64,000 nucleotides of DNA, from assembly GCA_023091665.1 (NCBI GenBank), contig JALJCQ010000003.1, positions 1,922,001-1,986,000 of the forward strand, given 5' to 3'. Positions 40,670 through 50,393 of this stretch are shown here, in pieces. The DNA is from Pythium myriotylum (taxonomy: Eukaryota; Oomycota; Peronosporomycetes; Pythiales; Pythiaceae). Position 1 is the stretch's first letter; each line of letters begins with the position of its first letter. The notes beneath the pieces are model-generated. The model ran no database searches. It was given only the letters and a program-made list of their open reading frames with translations, and was not told the origin of the DNA. A program made the translations under genes and the position numbers.

Positions 40670-41095
40670 ATGGTGTCTCTGATCAAGTCGCTGCGTCTCG
40701 TGGTTCTCGGCTGCGTCATGCTGGGCAGCCTGGCGTCCGTCTCGATGGTATCCGGGTCGTCCGTGTCAGCGACACCTCGCGAGCTTCGCTTTGGCCGTCG
40801 TCCAGCCGCTCGTCCGCCGGTCGCGCCTGCACCAGCGCCTGCTCCCGCTCCCGCTCCCGCTCCCGCTCCGGCCCCGGGTCCAGCACCAGTGCCGGCACCC
40901 GCGCCAGCTCGTCCGGGCAGCGGACTCTTGCGCCCGCCAGAGATCGGAGTCACTGTTCCCATCCCGATTCCGGGTCTGCAGCCACAGCCGGCACCTGCAC
41001 CAGCACCAGCACCAGCCGCGCCGCTCCCTCCGGCCGAGACGGTGCCGCCTGCGAACGCGACGGTCGCCCCAACGACTCCGCCCACGCTTCTTTGA
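40670..41095 (+). CDS. secreted RxLR-like Ala/Pro-repeat protein, type A, copy 4 (141 aa)
   Basis: Same predicted protein as copy 3. Confidence 0.75.
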   Translation: MVSLIKSLRLVVLGCVMLGSLASVSMVSGSSVSATPRELRFGRRPAARPPVAPAPAPAPAPAPAPAPAPGPAPVPAPAPARPGSGLLRPPEIGVTVPIPIPGLQPQPAPAPAPAPAAPLPPAETVPPANATVAPTTPPTLL

Positions 41096-42324
41096 GCCGC
41101 CTGTTCTTCAGTGCTGTAGTGCACCAGTGCTGTAGTGTCGTAGTGATCCAGCGCTCTCGTCTCGCTATCAACCGCGAGTGTAGCTGGTTGTGGATACGGC
41201 AGGGGCCTCTCCTTCCATCGACTACGGTAGCTAGCAATCAGTGTAGTGCTTGTACTGTATGTTCATGTAATGATAGCAGTCAATGGTCATTTTCGCCTTT
41301 TCTTCTCCTCCAAGTGAAGTCCGAATCCAACGCGTATCAAGCACACCACTGGTAGGCTTCACTGTTGTCACTCGAGCGATGCGTGACGGCTCCTTGGCTT
41401 TTCGTTTGGTCTCTGGCACCGATACGTCGACTGGTGGGTGGTAACCATCACCCGCCAACTAGGTACGGCCTGACGTGGCACTGACCTGACTCTCGGTGCC
41501 ACGTCAGGACCAGGTCAGGTCAGGTCAGGTCAGCATTATATCAGGACCAGGTCAGGTCTTGCCTTGTTCTTGGTCACGTGACCTGGTGTGCAAAGTGTAT
41601 GAGACCTGTTGAAAGCAGATTAGGTCGCAACATCTACTGTACATCTCGCCACCAAATCGCTTGGTCTTCCTTCTCGACCTTCCATCTGTGCTTGCACTAC
41701 CGCCTGAAGGGAGAAGCACATCTAACCATGAATACCTTTAGACTCTCAGCAGGATGCGAACGTGGGTGGCGCAGCGGACACAAGGAAAGACACACACACC
41801 AGGAGCATTTTGTCGAACCAACCAACTAAGAAACTACAGTCAGTCTCTATTGTTGGTCTTGTGAACGTGCATGGACGTGGTGGTCGATCGCTTTACCGCG
41901 GCCGATGACTTTATCGTCCGCAAGCGTAGCGATCACATGGATTTATGTCCACGTCGCCACGCTGTCGGCGACCCCGTGGATCTTCGGTTCGAAATGGTTT
42001 TCATCTGTGACCCAGTCGTGACCACCGACGTGACCACCGACGTGACCACCGACGTGACCACCGACGTGACCACCGACGTGACCACCGACGTGACCACCGA
42101 CGTGACCACCGACGTGACCACCGACGTGACCACATATCGAGCTTGGTCCCAGCATGTACACCTAAACTAGTAGCTGCTTGCACGACGTAACGCAGCTGAC
42201 GCCAGCTTTCATCATCACACACCGAGCTAAACCGCAATGTACATTACACTACGAAAACAACTGAGGAAGTGGCATCGGGTACTCAACTCGAAACGAGCAG
42301 CAAGTAAGGTGCCTGGCTGATGAC
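41096..42324. other. tail of U3 and spacer of U4
   Basis: Hairpin at 41469-41508, then the U4 VNTR at 42018-42133 (9 copies). No supported gene. Confidence 0.5.
42018..42133 (+). repeat. 12-bp VNTR, 9 full copies (U4)
   Basis: Same copy number as U1. Confidence 0.9.
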
Positions 42325-42903
42325 TTACAATCGTGGTGGTGCCACCGTTCCTGGAAGTGGCGCAGACGCGGGTGGAGCAGTCGTGTTCGTCGGCGGAAGC
42401 GTCTCCGCCGGAGGCAGCGGAGCGGGTGCTGGAGCTGGTGCTGGAGCAGGTTGTAAGCCAGGGATGGGCAGAGGGACTTCGATGCCGATGCCTGGCTGAA
42501 AGCCTCCGCCGCCGCCGCCGCCTTGACCAGGAGCTGGAGCCGGAGCGGGGCCCGGAGCAGGGCCCGGAGCGGGTTTGGGTGCGGGCGGAGTGCCGGGACC
42601 AGGCGCTGGCGTTGGTGCTGGCGCCGGCTTCGGTGCTGGTGCGGGTGCTGGTGCTGGTGCTGGTGCGGGTGCTGGTGCGGGTGCTGGTGCGGGTGCTGGT
42701 GCTGGTGCTGGTGCTGGTGCTGGTGCTGGTGCTGGTGCTGGTGCCGGAGCTGGTGCCGGTCGAGCCGCTGGGCGACGACCGAAGCGGAGCTCTCTGGTCA
42801 CGCCACTCGCAGACGCGGGCGACGCCGACGCAAGAGTTGGCACAGTCGTGATCAGCAGACATCCGAGCAGAATGAAACGAAGCGACTGGGCGATGGAGAC
42901 CAT
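42325..42903 (-). CDS. secreted RxLR-like Ala/Pro-repeat protein, type B, copy 5 (192 aa)
   Basis: Same predicted protein as copy 4. Confidence 0.75.
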   Translation of the reverse strand: MVSIAQSLRFILLGCLLITTVPTLASASPASASGVTRELRFGRRPAARPAPAPAPAPAPAPAPAPAPAPAPAPAPAPAPAPAPAPAPAPAPKPAPAPTPAPGPGTPPAPKPAPGPAPGPAPAPAPGQGGGGGGGFQPGIGIEVPLPIPGLQPAPAPAPAPAPLPPAETLPPTNTTAPPASAPLPGTVAPPRL

Positions 42904-44553
42904 GGTTGTATCGGAGAGAGGCGCACGGGTCGTGGGCTGGGCTGGGCGGCTGGGGTTGGCGTGGGGGCGTGGGGGTAGGCGTGGGCGTGGGCGTGGGCGT
43001 GGGTGGAGCCGTCGGGTTGAGCTGATGCAAGCAGATTGTAGAATGACAAGCGCCTGGGGAATCCAAGATCCACCGAGTGGAAGCCGATGTTGTACGAGAA
43101 GCTGTTTGCATAGAGACTACTTCTCGATCGCCCCAGAGAACAAGAGATGTTTGATGCGGTATCCGGATATGCGCTGTGATATCGTCTTCGATGTCGGTGG
43201 TCAGTGGTCTGTGGTTCGTGCTCGGTGGTCCGTTTTCGGTGGATTCGGTTTGATGGACTCATGCGGTCACGACTCAGCCTCTATCGCGTGGATGGAGGAA
43301 ACCGCGGCCGCCAGATGATCGCACACTGTGTGGTTCAGACACGACGCCAGGGTGGATGCCACTTCAATGTCGCAGTGGTATGGTGGGAAGAACCATGTGG
43401 AGCACTGTACCCCCGCTTCAACGTTCTTCGTACGGCACCTGAACGTGGATACTGGAATAAGTAGGTGAGATGTGCGACTATCCCACTTAGCTTTCGTGGT
43501 TGCAGCAGTGCATGCCAACGTTCCATCGAGTGGAATGCGGTTTGATGTGATCCCGTTCGATTCGAACAAATCCGATTCCATCCGATTATGGTCGCCCTCC
43601 TGACGGACGGAGCGTGCTGGGGGACTGGGGTACTAGCAGTGGGGTACTGGCGTGCTGGGGTGCTGGGGAACTGGGGTGTTGGTGCGATCTGCCTTCCGTG
43701 ACTGTGAGCAGTGAGTGGACAGGACGTCGTCGGATGGGATCCATCCACAGCTTCAACCTGCACAGATGAGTACGTCAGCTTGCATCCACGTGAACATGCA
43801 GTCTGTAGCGCATCCGACCGGGTGCAGTATGAGTCCGCCTCAGTTGCCGTCGAAGAATCGAAGAGAAGAATCCACCGAACCAGATGGCCATGGTCCATGT
43901 GAGTGTGTATGTGGAGTTCGTGTTCATACAGGTTGACGTGGAATGCAGTGCCAGTCAAAGTGACGTGAGTGAACGAATGTCTCACCACTCACCGCGACGC
44001 GGGGGAATGCCGTTGCACCCGCCAGTTGGTGTTGAAGCCATCCTCATATGTAGGGACTGAGGGACGTCTTGCCGCGATCGGCCACACGATTCTGGCTGCC
44101 GCGACGGCGCATCGCATTTGTGTTCGTTTTCATCCATGTATTGAGTGAGATGCAGAGAGATAATGCGGATAATGCGAATAATGCGGTGGGACGTTTCGAC
44201 GTCCGCCATCTATCATCTCGTCTTGGACCTGTCCCACCACGGTCGTCAACTCAACACTGGGCCAGCAGTGGAGCCAGAGCGGTCCGAGTGGGGTTGGAGG
44301 GAAGTGGTGGTGTGCTCCATGAATAGCGTCTCATCCATATCCGTTCAACTCGACTCCACTCGAGTCGTCGAGTCCACTTCGCTCGATTCCATTCGAGTCA
44401 AGTCCACTCATTCTGCAACTTGCCTCGAGAAGCCTATCCGGTTCGACTTGACTCGACTCGGCTGCTCTCCACCTCTCTCACCCAAGCAAGCCCTTCACGA
44501 CCTCCTCCTCCTCCTCCTCCTCCCACTCTCAACTCTGAATACTAGCCATCACC
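42904..44553. promoter_or_regulatory. shared upstream region of B5 and A5
   Basis: Copy of 31306-32955; initiator-like elements at 43033-43046 (minus) and 44408-44421 (plus). Confidence 0.5.
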
Positions 44554-44985
44554 ATGGTGTCTCTGATCAAGTCGCTGCGTCTCGTGGTTCTCGGCTGCGT
44601 CATGCTGGGCAGCCTGGCGTCCGTCTCGATGGTATCCGGGTCGTCCGTGTCAGCGACACCTCGCGAGCTTCGCTTTGGCCGTCGTCCAGCCGCTCGTCCG
44701 CCGGTCGCGCCTGCACCAGCGCCTGCTCCCGCTCCCGCTCCCGCTCCCGCTCCCGCTCCGGCCCCGGGTCCAGCACCAGTGCCGGCACCCGCGCCAGCTC
44801 GTCCGGGCAGCGGACTCTTGCGCCCGCCAGAGATCGGAGTCACTGTTCCCATCCCGATTCCGGGTCTGCAGCCACAGCCGGCACCTGCACCAGCACCAGC
44901 ACCAGCCGCGCCGCTCCCTCCGGCCGAGACGGTGCCGCCTGCGAACGCGACGGTCGCCCCAACGACTCCGCCCACGCTTCTTTGA
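44554..44985 (+). CDS. secreted RxLR-like Ala/Pro-repeat protein, type A, copy 5 (143 aa)
   Basis: Same length as copy 2. Last gene of the amplified block. Confidence 0.75.
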   Translation: MVSLIKSLRLVVLGCVMLGSLASVSMVSGSSVSATPRELRFGRRPAARPPVAPAPAPAPAPAPAPAPAPAPGPAPVPAPAPARPGSGLLRPPEIGVTVPIPIPGLQPQPAPAPAPAPAAPLPPAETVPPANATVAPTTPPTLL

Positions 44986-45413
44986 GCCGCCTGTTCTTCA
45001 GTGCTGTAGTGCACCAGTGCTGTAGTGTCGTAGTGATCCAGCGCTCTCGTCTCGCTATCAACCGCGAGTGTAGCTGATTGTGGATACGGCAGGAGCCTCT
45101 CCTTCCATCGACTACGGTAGCTAGCAATCGGTGTAGTGCCTGTACTGTATGTTCACGTACTGTAATGATGGCAGTCAACGGTCGTTTCCGTCTTGTCTCC
45201 TCGAAGTAGGGGTGGTGTTCAGAAGTTGGCAGCCTTGGTCATCTTCGGCTAATTAATCTGCATATCCTTCACTGCATGTTCGAGTTGATATGCACGCTTC
45301 GAATCGAAGTGAAGATATCGGAACTCCAGTAGCACGAAGTAAGCTAACAATGTTAGCTTACTTCGCGCTACGCTTCATATTTTATCAGCTTACTTCCCAG
45401 GGTAGGTCACTGT
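44986..45413. other. right flank of the amplified block
   Basis: Diverged U4 tail, then AT-richer sequence with the palindrome at 45329-45371. No gene seen. Confidence 0.5.
45329..45371. repeat. 43-nt palindrome with a single-base centre
   Basis: Arms of 21 nt with one mismatch around base 45350; the inner 15 nt (CGAAGTAAGCTAACA and its complement) are perfect. A third partial copy of the arm (GCTTACTTC) lies at 45388-45396. Confidence 0.85.
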
Positions 45414-45686
45414 AGGATCATCTTCGAAGGCCCAACATATCCATTTGATGGTTTTGCTGAGATTCTTCATGCCTTTGATCGCCCCCAAGCTGACCGTCGT
45501 TTTGCCATTAGCTGGCACCACCTATTGCACTCAGAAGAAATGCTTCACAATGGAGTCTGCAGGATGAACTACGCCCGAAGAATCCGATTAGGATACAGGC
45601 ATGTAGAGCACTTCCAGCATTTCTGGAGACCTCGCCCTCGCATTCACAAGAAACAAAGAAATCGTCAACTCGAGATCTATTTCTGA
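45414..45686 (+). pseudogene. C-terminal gene fragment of unknown function
   Basis: An open frame without a start codon reads FEGPTYPFDGFAEILHAFD, ADRRFAISWHHLLHSEEML, LGYRHVEHFQHFWRPRP and ends RNRQLEIYF at TGA 45684-45686. Its composition (Trp, His, Phe-rich, balanced charges) is that of a real protein. A splice acceptor (CTGTAG at about 45409-45414, or CCCAG at 45396-45400) could make it the last exon of a gene whose upstream exons have been lost to the duplication. I do not recognise the family. Confidence 0.45.
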
Positions 45687-45748
45687 GATGAGTTTAATAC
45701 TTCGACAACTCGAACACATATATCGATGAGTGCAGGCAACATTCTGGA

Positions 45749-47578
45749 TTAGGCGGCGAATGGATCAACTGGCTCACCACCCACCGAACCCGACGTAGAC
45801 GATATCTGAGAGCCGGCCGAAGGAGTCTCAATTGATCCAATGTCTGCGCCCGTAGATCCACTCAATGATCCGTCGGCTGTTGGTGCTGGAGCTGGGGTAT
45901 CGACGATCGCTCCATCAGCAGGCTTGACTTCACCCGGTGAGAAGGGGTCAGTTGGTGCAGGCGAAGCGTCCGTGCTAGGAGTCGCGATAGGATCAGTTCC
46001 AGAAGCGGGAGGCGTAGCGAACGGATCAGTGCTAGAAGCCGGAGGCGTGGCGAATGGATCAGTGCTAGAAGCCGGAGGCGTGGCGAACGAGTCGGTGCTC
46101 GGGGTTGACGCAAACGGTGTCGACGCGAATGGATCTGTCGCTGGTGCAGGAGCGCTTCCAGGAATGTTGATGTTCACACTGGGGAGATTGAAGTTGATAC
46201 CTGGTGTTGAAAACCCTCCCCCGTTGTTGTTGTTGCTAAATCCTCCGCCGTTGTTGAATCCACTGTTGTCAAACTGGTCATTGTTGCTGAAGCCGCCGTT
46301 GTTGTTGCTGAAGCCTCCTCCGTTGTTGCTTGGAGGGGTATCAAACGACGATGGCGGTGTGGCAAACGACGAGGGTGGCGAATCGATTGGCGATGGCGGA
46401 GTCTCAGGAAGGGTGGCTGGCGGCTCGCTCGACGACGGAGGCTTGCTCGAAGACGGGGGCTCGCTTGAAGACGGCGGCTTGCTTGAGGACGGAGGCTTGC
46501 TCGACGACGGGGGCTCGCTTGAAGACGGCGGCTTGCTTGAGAACGGAGGCTTGCTCGACGATGGAGGCTCGCTTGAAGACGGCGGCTTGCTTGAGGACGG
46601 AGACTTGCTCGACGATGGAGGCTTGCTTGACGACGGAGGCTTGCTTGACGACGGAGGCTTGCTTGACGACGGAGGCTTGCTCGAGGAAGGAGGCTTACTC
46701 GACGACGGGGGCTTGCTCGAGGAAGGAGGCTGACTCGACGACGGAGGCTTGCTCGAGGAAGGAGGCTGACTCGACGGCGGAGGCTTGCTCGACGACGGAG
46801 GCTTGCTTGAGGATGGAGGTTGGCTCGATGACGGAGGCTTACTTGAGGAAGGTGGCTTACTCGAAGATGGTGGCTGGCTAGCAGAAGGAGGCTTGCTCGA
46901 TGCAGGTGGCTGACTTGCTGCCGGGGGTTTGCTTGTGACGGGTGCCGTGGATGGTCGTGGGGTTACTGAAGCCGGCGGCTTCGGGGTTGGACCAGCAGCC
47001 GGTGCCTGGCTGACCGGATCGCGGGGCTTCGATGATGGCGGTGCGGCCGGTGTAGGAGTAGCAGGCGATGACGGCGCAAGAACTCCACCAGCAACAGCGC
47101 CACCAGCGACACCGGCTCCAGCCGCGGGGGCAAGTCCTGCCGCGGGTGGAGTCTTCGGCGCTGTGACTGGAGTCTTGGGCGCTAGTGCTGGTGTGGCCGC
47201 CTTTGGTGTGAGGGCTGGTGTAGCTGGCTTCGGGGCAACGGCGGGAGCAGGCTTGGGCGCAAGGGCCGGTGCAGGTTTCGGCGCGAGGAGGCCACCACTC
47301 GAAGGAGCAGTGGCTGGCGCAGTCTTGGGTGTGAGCAGGCTCCCACTCGAAGGAGCCGTGGCTGGTGCCGTCTTTGGCGTCAGCAGACTGCCGGTTGCTG
47401 GCCGAGGAGCTGCGGCCGGGGCCGGGGCCGGACGCGGCGCGGCGGCCGGACGAGTTGCAGGCTTGGTGACGCGGAGGTTGCGCGGCAATGTGGAAGGCTC
47501 TGCGTTCGTGAGGGACGAGGAGCCGAGCAGCACGCAGCCGACCACGAGGAGGCGCACACACGACGAGACGGAGACCAT
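45749..47578 (-). CDS. secreted RxLR-like Ser/Lys/Pro-repeat protein, type C, copy 1 (609 aa)
   Basis: ATG 47578. Signal peptide (MVSVSSCVRLLVVGCVLL, cleavage near TNA), then LPRNLRVTK with RNLR at residues 33-36. An Ala/Pro-rich region follows with a repeated GSLLTPKTAPATAPSS block, then about two dozen SSSKPP hexapeptides (about 46430-46940, an 18-bp minisatellite, some units SEP or SQP). Next is an Asn/Gly-rich stretch (GGGFSNNNGGFSNN), the motif PSVNINIPGSAP, and TDPFATPPASS repeats. The order signal, RxLR, repeat, Gly-rich, short beta-like motif, Pro-rich tail is that of types A and B. Probably an extracellular or wall-linked protein with heavy O-glycosylation potential; no enzyme domain. 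Confidence 0.75.
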   Translation of the reverse strand: MVSVSSCVRLLVVGCVLLGSSSLTNAEPSTLPRNLRVTKPATRPAAAPRPAPAPAAAPRPATGSLLTPKTAPATAPSSGSLLTPKTAPATAPSSGGLLAPKPAPALAPKPAPAVAPKPATPALTPKAATPALAPKTPVTAPKTPPAAGLAPAAGAGVAGGAVAGGVLAPSSPATPTPAAPPSSKPRDPVSQAPAAGPTPKPPASVTPRPSTAPVTSKPPAASQPPASSKPPSASQPPSSSKPPSSSKPPSSSQPPSSSKPPSSSKPPPSSQPPSSSKPPSSSQPPSSSKPPSSSKPPSSSKPPSSSKPPSSSKPPSSSKPPSSSKSPSSSKPPSSSEPPSSSKPPFSSKPPSSSEPPSSSKPPSSSKPPSSSEPPSSSKPPSSSEPPATLPETPPSPIDSPPSSFATPPSSFDTPPSNNGGGFSNNNGGFSNNDQFDNSGFNNGGGFSNNNNGGGFSTPGINFNLPSVNINIPGSAPAPATDPFASTPFASTPSTDSFATPPASSTDPFATPPASSTDPFATPPASGTDPIATPSTDASPAPTDPFSPGEVKPADGAIVDTPAPAPTADGSLSGSTGADIGSIETPSAGSQISSTSGSVGGEPVDPFAA

Positions 47579-48294
47579 CGTGGCGAGTGGGCGTGGAGCA
47601 GCGAAAGTTGGAATGAATCTGTGCGCGGCAAGTGTTGGTGCATTGGCGAGAGCGCGCCGACCACCGCCATACGGAGCCGTACTCGAGTGGGCTGTCCCAG
47701 CTGGGAGACAAATCGGTTGGCCTCGTCCTGGTTCTAGTCGATGCGTTGGGCCTGTTGAGCGGCTTCAACGTTTTGCTCAGAACCACCTGGGAAGGTCTCA
47801 CTTATCTAAACAAGGTAGATCACTTGGCGCATCGTCGAGTCCTCTGCTCTTATCCTCTACCTCGTTTTGGTGCGAACGAGATGGCTACACAAGTTCGACC
47901 AGTCGGGAGGTGGATGATTCACGCCACCATGCGGCTGCGTGGAAGCAGCAGCATCTGGAAGGCGTGCACGGCTGGAAATCCACGACCGCTAGAGATGTGC
48001 CATCCATCGCGATTCGTGGCGGCGCGACTTTCCAACGCCACGAAAGGCCACGCGAGTTATCCACCGCCGAAGTGCTGATGATCTTAGGATAACGGCCTGC
48101 TGGGATCTTTTCACGAAGATGCCGAGATGAGATGGTCGTAGGAGTCGAATGGACATAACGTTAGGATTACGCTGGTGGCGCGTGGGATGGATGCCAAATA
48201 CATGAAGAGCTCAGGTGAAAAATGAACGTTTTGTTTACAGTATCCACACTAGTACTTATCGAAATGCCATCAAGAACGAGCTCCTCTGAAGTGT
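47579..48294. other. upstream region of type C copy 1
   Basis: An initiator-like element lies at 47603-47616 (minus strand TCATTCCAACTTTC), 25 nt from the ATG. The block CAGAACCACCTGG (about 47779-47791) recurs at 49808-49820 upstream of type C copy 2, ~200 nt before each ATG, and is a likely shared promoter element. No gene supported. Confidence 0.45.
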
Positions 48295-49620
48295 CTAAGC
48301 CGCAGGCGTCGGCGCCGCGGAACCATCACCAATCACGCCTGTTGCGCCGCTCCCGGATCCCTCAGTCACGGCGCCGTCTGCAGGCGCAACCGTTCCAGGC
48401 TCCAAGGGCGCGTTCGGGTCGACAGGCGCTGGCGTCGCGTTCGGGTCAGCCGGGGCAGGCGCCGGCGCTGGGGCAAGTGGATCCGTGGGGAGCAGTCCAG
48501 GAGCTGGGGCTGGAGCAGGGAACGGCACGTTGATGCCCGGAGCAGGCACGCTGATGCTGATAGGCGGGAGGCCAATGCCACCAGTGCTTGGGCTAAATGG
48601 GTCGGTAAAAACACCGCCATTGCTGAAGCCGCCGTTGCTAAAGCCACCGCCACCGCCGCCGTTGTTTTCGAATCCAGGGGTGTTCTGGCCAGGCGTTGGG
48701 TTAACCGGTGGGGTGTCAATTGGGGTTGGAGCAGCCGGAGGACCAGCAGGAGGACCGCCCGCAGCCGGTGGCTCGCTTGCAGCTGGGGGCTTGCTAGACG
48801 AAGGCGGCTCGCTCGACGACGGCGGTTGGCTAGAAGACGGAGGCTTGCTCGACGACGGGGGCTTGCTCGACGACGGGGGCTTGCTCGACGAAGGAGGCTT
48901 GCTCGACGACGGGGGCTTACTCGACGACGGGGGCTTGCTCGACGAAGGGGGCTTGCTCGACGACGGGGGCTTGCTCGACGACGGGGGCTTGCTCGACGAT
49001 GGAGGCTTGCTCGACGACGGGGGCTTGCTCGACGACGGGGGCTTGCTCGACGACGGGGGCTTGCTCGACGACGGCGGCTTGCTCGACGATGGAGGCTTGC
49101 TTGATGATGGGGGCTTGCTCGACGACGGAGGCTTGCTTGATCCAGGCGCAGCAGGCGGCTTAGCCGAGCTCGGGGCAGGGGCAGCCGGCGGCTTTACCGA
49201 GCTCGGGGTTGGGGCGAGTGCTGCGCCGCCGGCGGCACCAGCAGCACCTCCGGCAGCAGCACCACCAGCAGCGGCACCACCACCAGGGGCGGGAGCCGCC
49301 TTCGGGGGCGCTGGCGCGGGAGCAGCGGGTGTGGGCGCCTTAGGTGTGGCGGGGGCCGGGGCCTTTGGCGTCAGCAGCCCCGGGGACGGAGCCTTCGGCG
49401 TCAGCAAACCACCCGAGCTCGGTGGAGTGAGTGGGCGTGGAGCAGCCGGCGCTGGGCGAGGCGCAGGGGCGACCGGACGAGGCGCGACCTTGGGCACGGC
49501 GCGCGGCGCCATTTCTCGCAGATTACGGTCCGAGGTCTCAGCTGAGGTGAGCGCTGGCGCAGCGGCAAGCAGCACACAGCTGACGAGGAGCAGGCGAATG
49601 CACTTGGAGACGGCGACCAT
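48295..49620 (-). CDS. secreted RxLR-like Ser/Lys/Pro-repeat protein, type C, copy 2 (441 aa)
   Basis: The frame is open 34 codons further upstream, but the ATG at 49620 (accATGG) starts a proper signal peptide, MVAVSKCIRLLLVSCVLL...ALTSA, followed by SDRNLREMAPR (RNLR at 32-35). Then come Ala/Pro blocks with LLTPKAP repeats, a Gly/Ala run, ~20 SSSKPP units (about 48800-49140; nearly identical 18-bp repeats) and a Gly/Asn-rich segment (GGGGGGFSNGGFSNGG). ISISVPAPGINVPFPAPAP corresponds to the PIPG motif of types A and B, followed by an acidic tail. Paralogue of 45749-47578 in the same orientation. Initiator-like element at 49667-49680 (minus strand CCATTCCGCTATTT). Confidence 0.75.
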   Translation of the reverse strand: MVAVSKCIRLLLVSCVLLAAAPALTSAETSDRNLREMAPRAVPKVAPRPVAPAPRPAPAAPRPLTPPSSGGLLTPKAPSPGLLTPKAPAPATPKAPTPAAPAPAPPKAAPAPGGGAAAGGAAAGGAAGAAGGAALAPTPSSVKPPAAPAPSSAKPPAAPGSSKPPSSSKPPSSSKPPSSSKPPSSSKPPSSSKPPSSSKPPSSSKPPSSSKPPSSSKPPSSSKPPSSSKPPSSSKPPSSSKPPSSSKPPSSSKPPSSSKPPSSSQPPSSSEPPSSSKPPAASEPPAAGGPPAGPPAAPTPIDTPPVNPTPGQNTPGFENNGGGGGGFSNGGFSNGGVFTDPFSPSTGGIGLPPISISVPAPGINVPFPAPAPAPGLLPTDPLAPAPAPAPADPNATPAPVDPNAPLEPGTVAPADGAVTEGSGSGATGVIGDGSAAPTPAA

Positions 49621-50011
49621 TGTGAACTGAGCTAGTGTTGCTGTCCCGGCTTGAGTGGGGCGAGGCAAATAGCGGAATGGACTCCACGGAGTTGACGCCG
49701 ATGAGCTGGTCAGGAGCTCCATGAGTCAAGGTTGCTGGTCGTGACTCATAGAGAGCGTGCAGCTTCTTGGATGGTGGGTGGCTTGAAAATGAAAGTCGCT
49801 GTTGCGCAGAACCACCTGGAGACAGTGTACTTCCCAAAACAAGGCAGGCGCTTGAAGAAGACAAGACAGCGTCGAGTATGCAAGAGGCTACCTTGTTTTA
49901 GGAAAGGTAGACATGGCTACAGTCTCCACTTGGATGATTTCGTTGCCATGTGGTCTCTCGACCACTCGTGTCTGTGTGTTGCTTCCACCCGAGAGCGTAC
50001 TAAACCTGTGA

Positions 50012-50037
50012 AAATGGATCTGCGCGCAGATCCATTT
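50012..50037. repeat. 26-nt perfect palindrome
   Basis: AAATGGATCTGCG and its reverse complement meet without any spacer (centre between 50024 and 50025). Confidence 0.95.
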
Positions 50038-50083
50038 CCACAACGACACGGACCATCTGTCAGATGGTCCGTGTCGTTGTGGA
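50037..50083. repeat. 47-nt perfect palindrome with a single-base centre
   Basis: Arms 50037-50059 and 50061-50083 are perfectly complementary over 23 nt around T 50060. It touches the preceding palindrome. Confidence 0.95.
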
Positions 50084-50322
50084 CCCGACAGCGTCTGCGA
50101 GGGTTGGTGATGGATTCCGAAATCTGCCAACGTCTGGCCCAGAGGCTCCAAGATCACGGCTTTCCTACCAGATGACCAAGATGCGGCTATCCACCGGCTC
50201 CGGATCGAACTCGATTATCCACAAAGATCGGGCGGAGACGTTATTCGAGGGACGGCCGATTTCCCAGAAACCCCAAGATGTTTGTTGCGCGAGGCGCAAC
50301 GCGTCAACAAACCCAGATCCAT

Positions 50323-50358
50323 GAGCCACGAGGCGTTTTAAAAAACGCCTCGTGGCTC
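50323..50358. repeat. 36-nt perfect inverted repeat
   Basis: GAGCCACGAGGCGTTTT (50323-50339) and its complement (50342-50358) around AA. Confidence 0.95.
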
Positions 50359-50393
50359 CAAAAGGGCCCAGTCCCAAAAGCTCCAAAAGTGGC

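Larger units (their letters stand above)
37726..41585 (+). repeat. tandem unit U3 (3860 bp)
   Basis: Contains B4 and A4. Confidence 0.9.
41586..45076 (+). repeat. tandem unit U4, right-hand end of the array
   Basis: Contains B5 and A5. Base changes relative to U1-U3 begin at 45077 and similarity fades out near 45230, so U4 keeps a different, probably ancestral, right flank instead of the hairpin tail. Confidence 0.85.
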
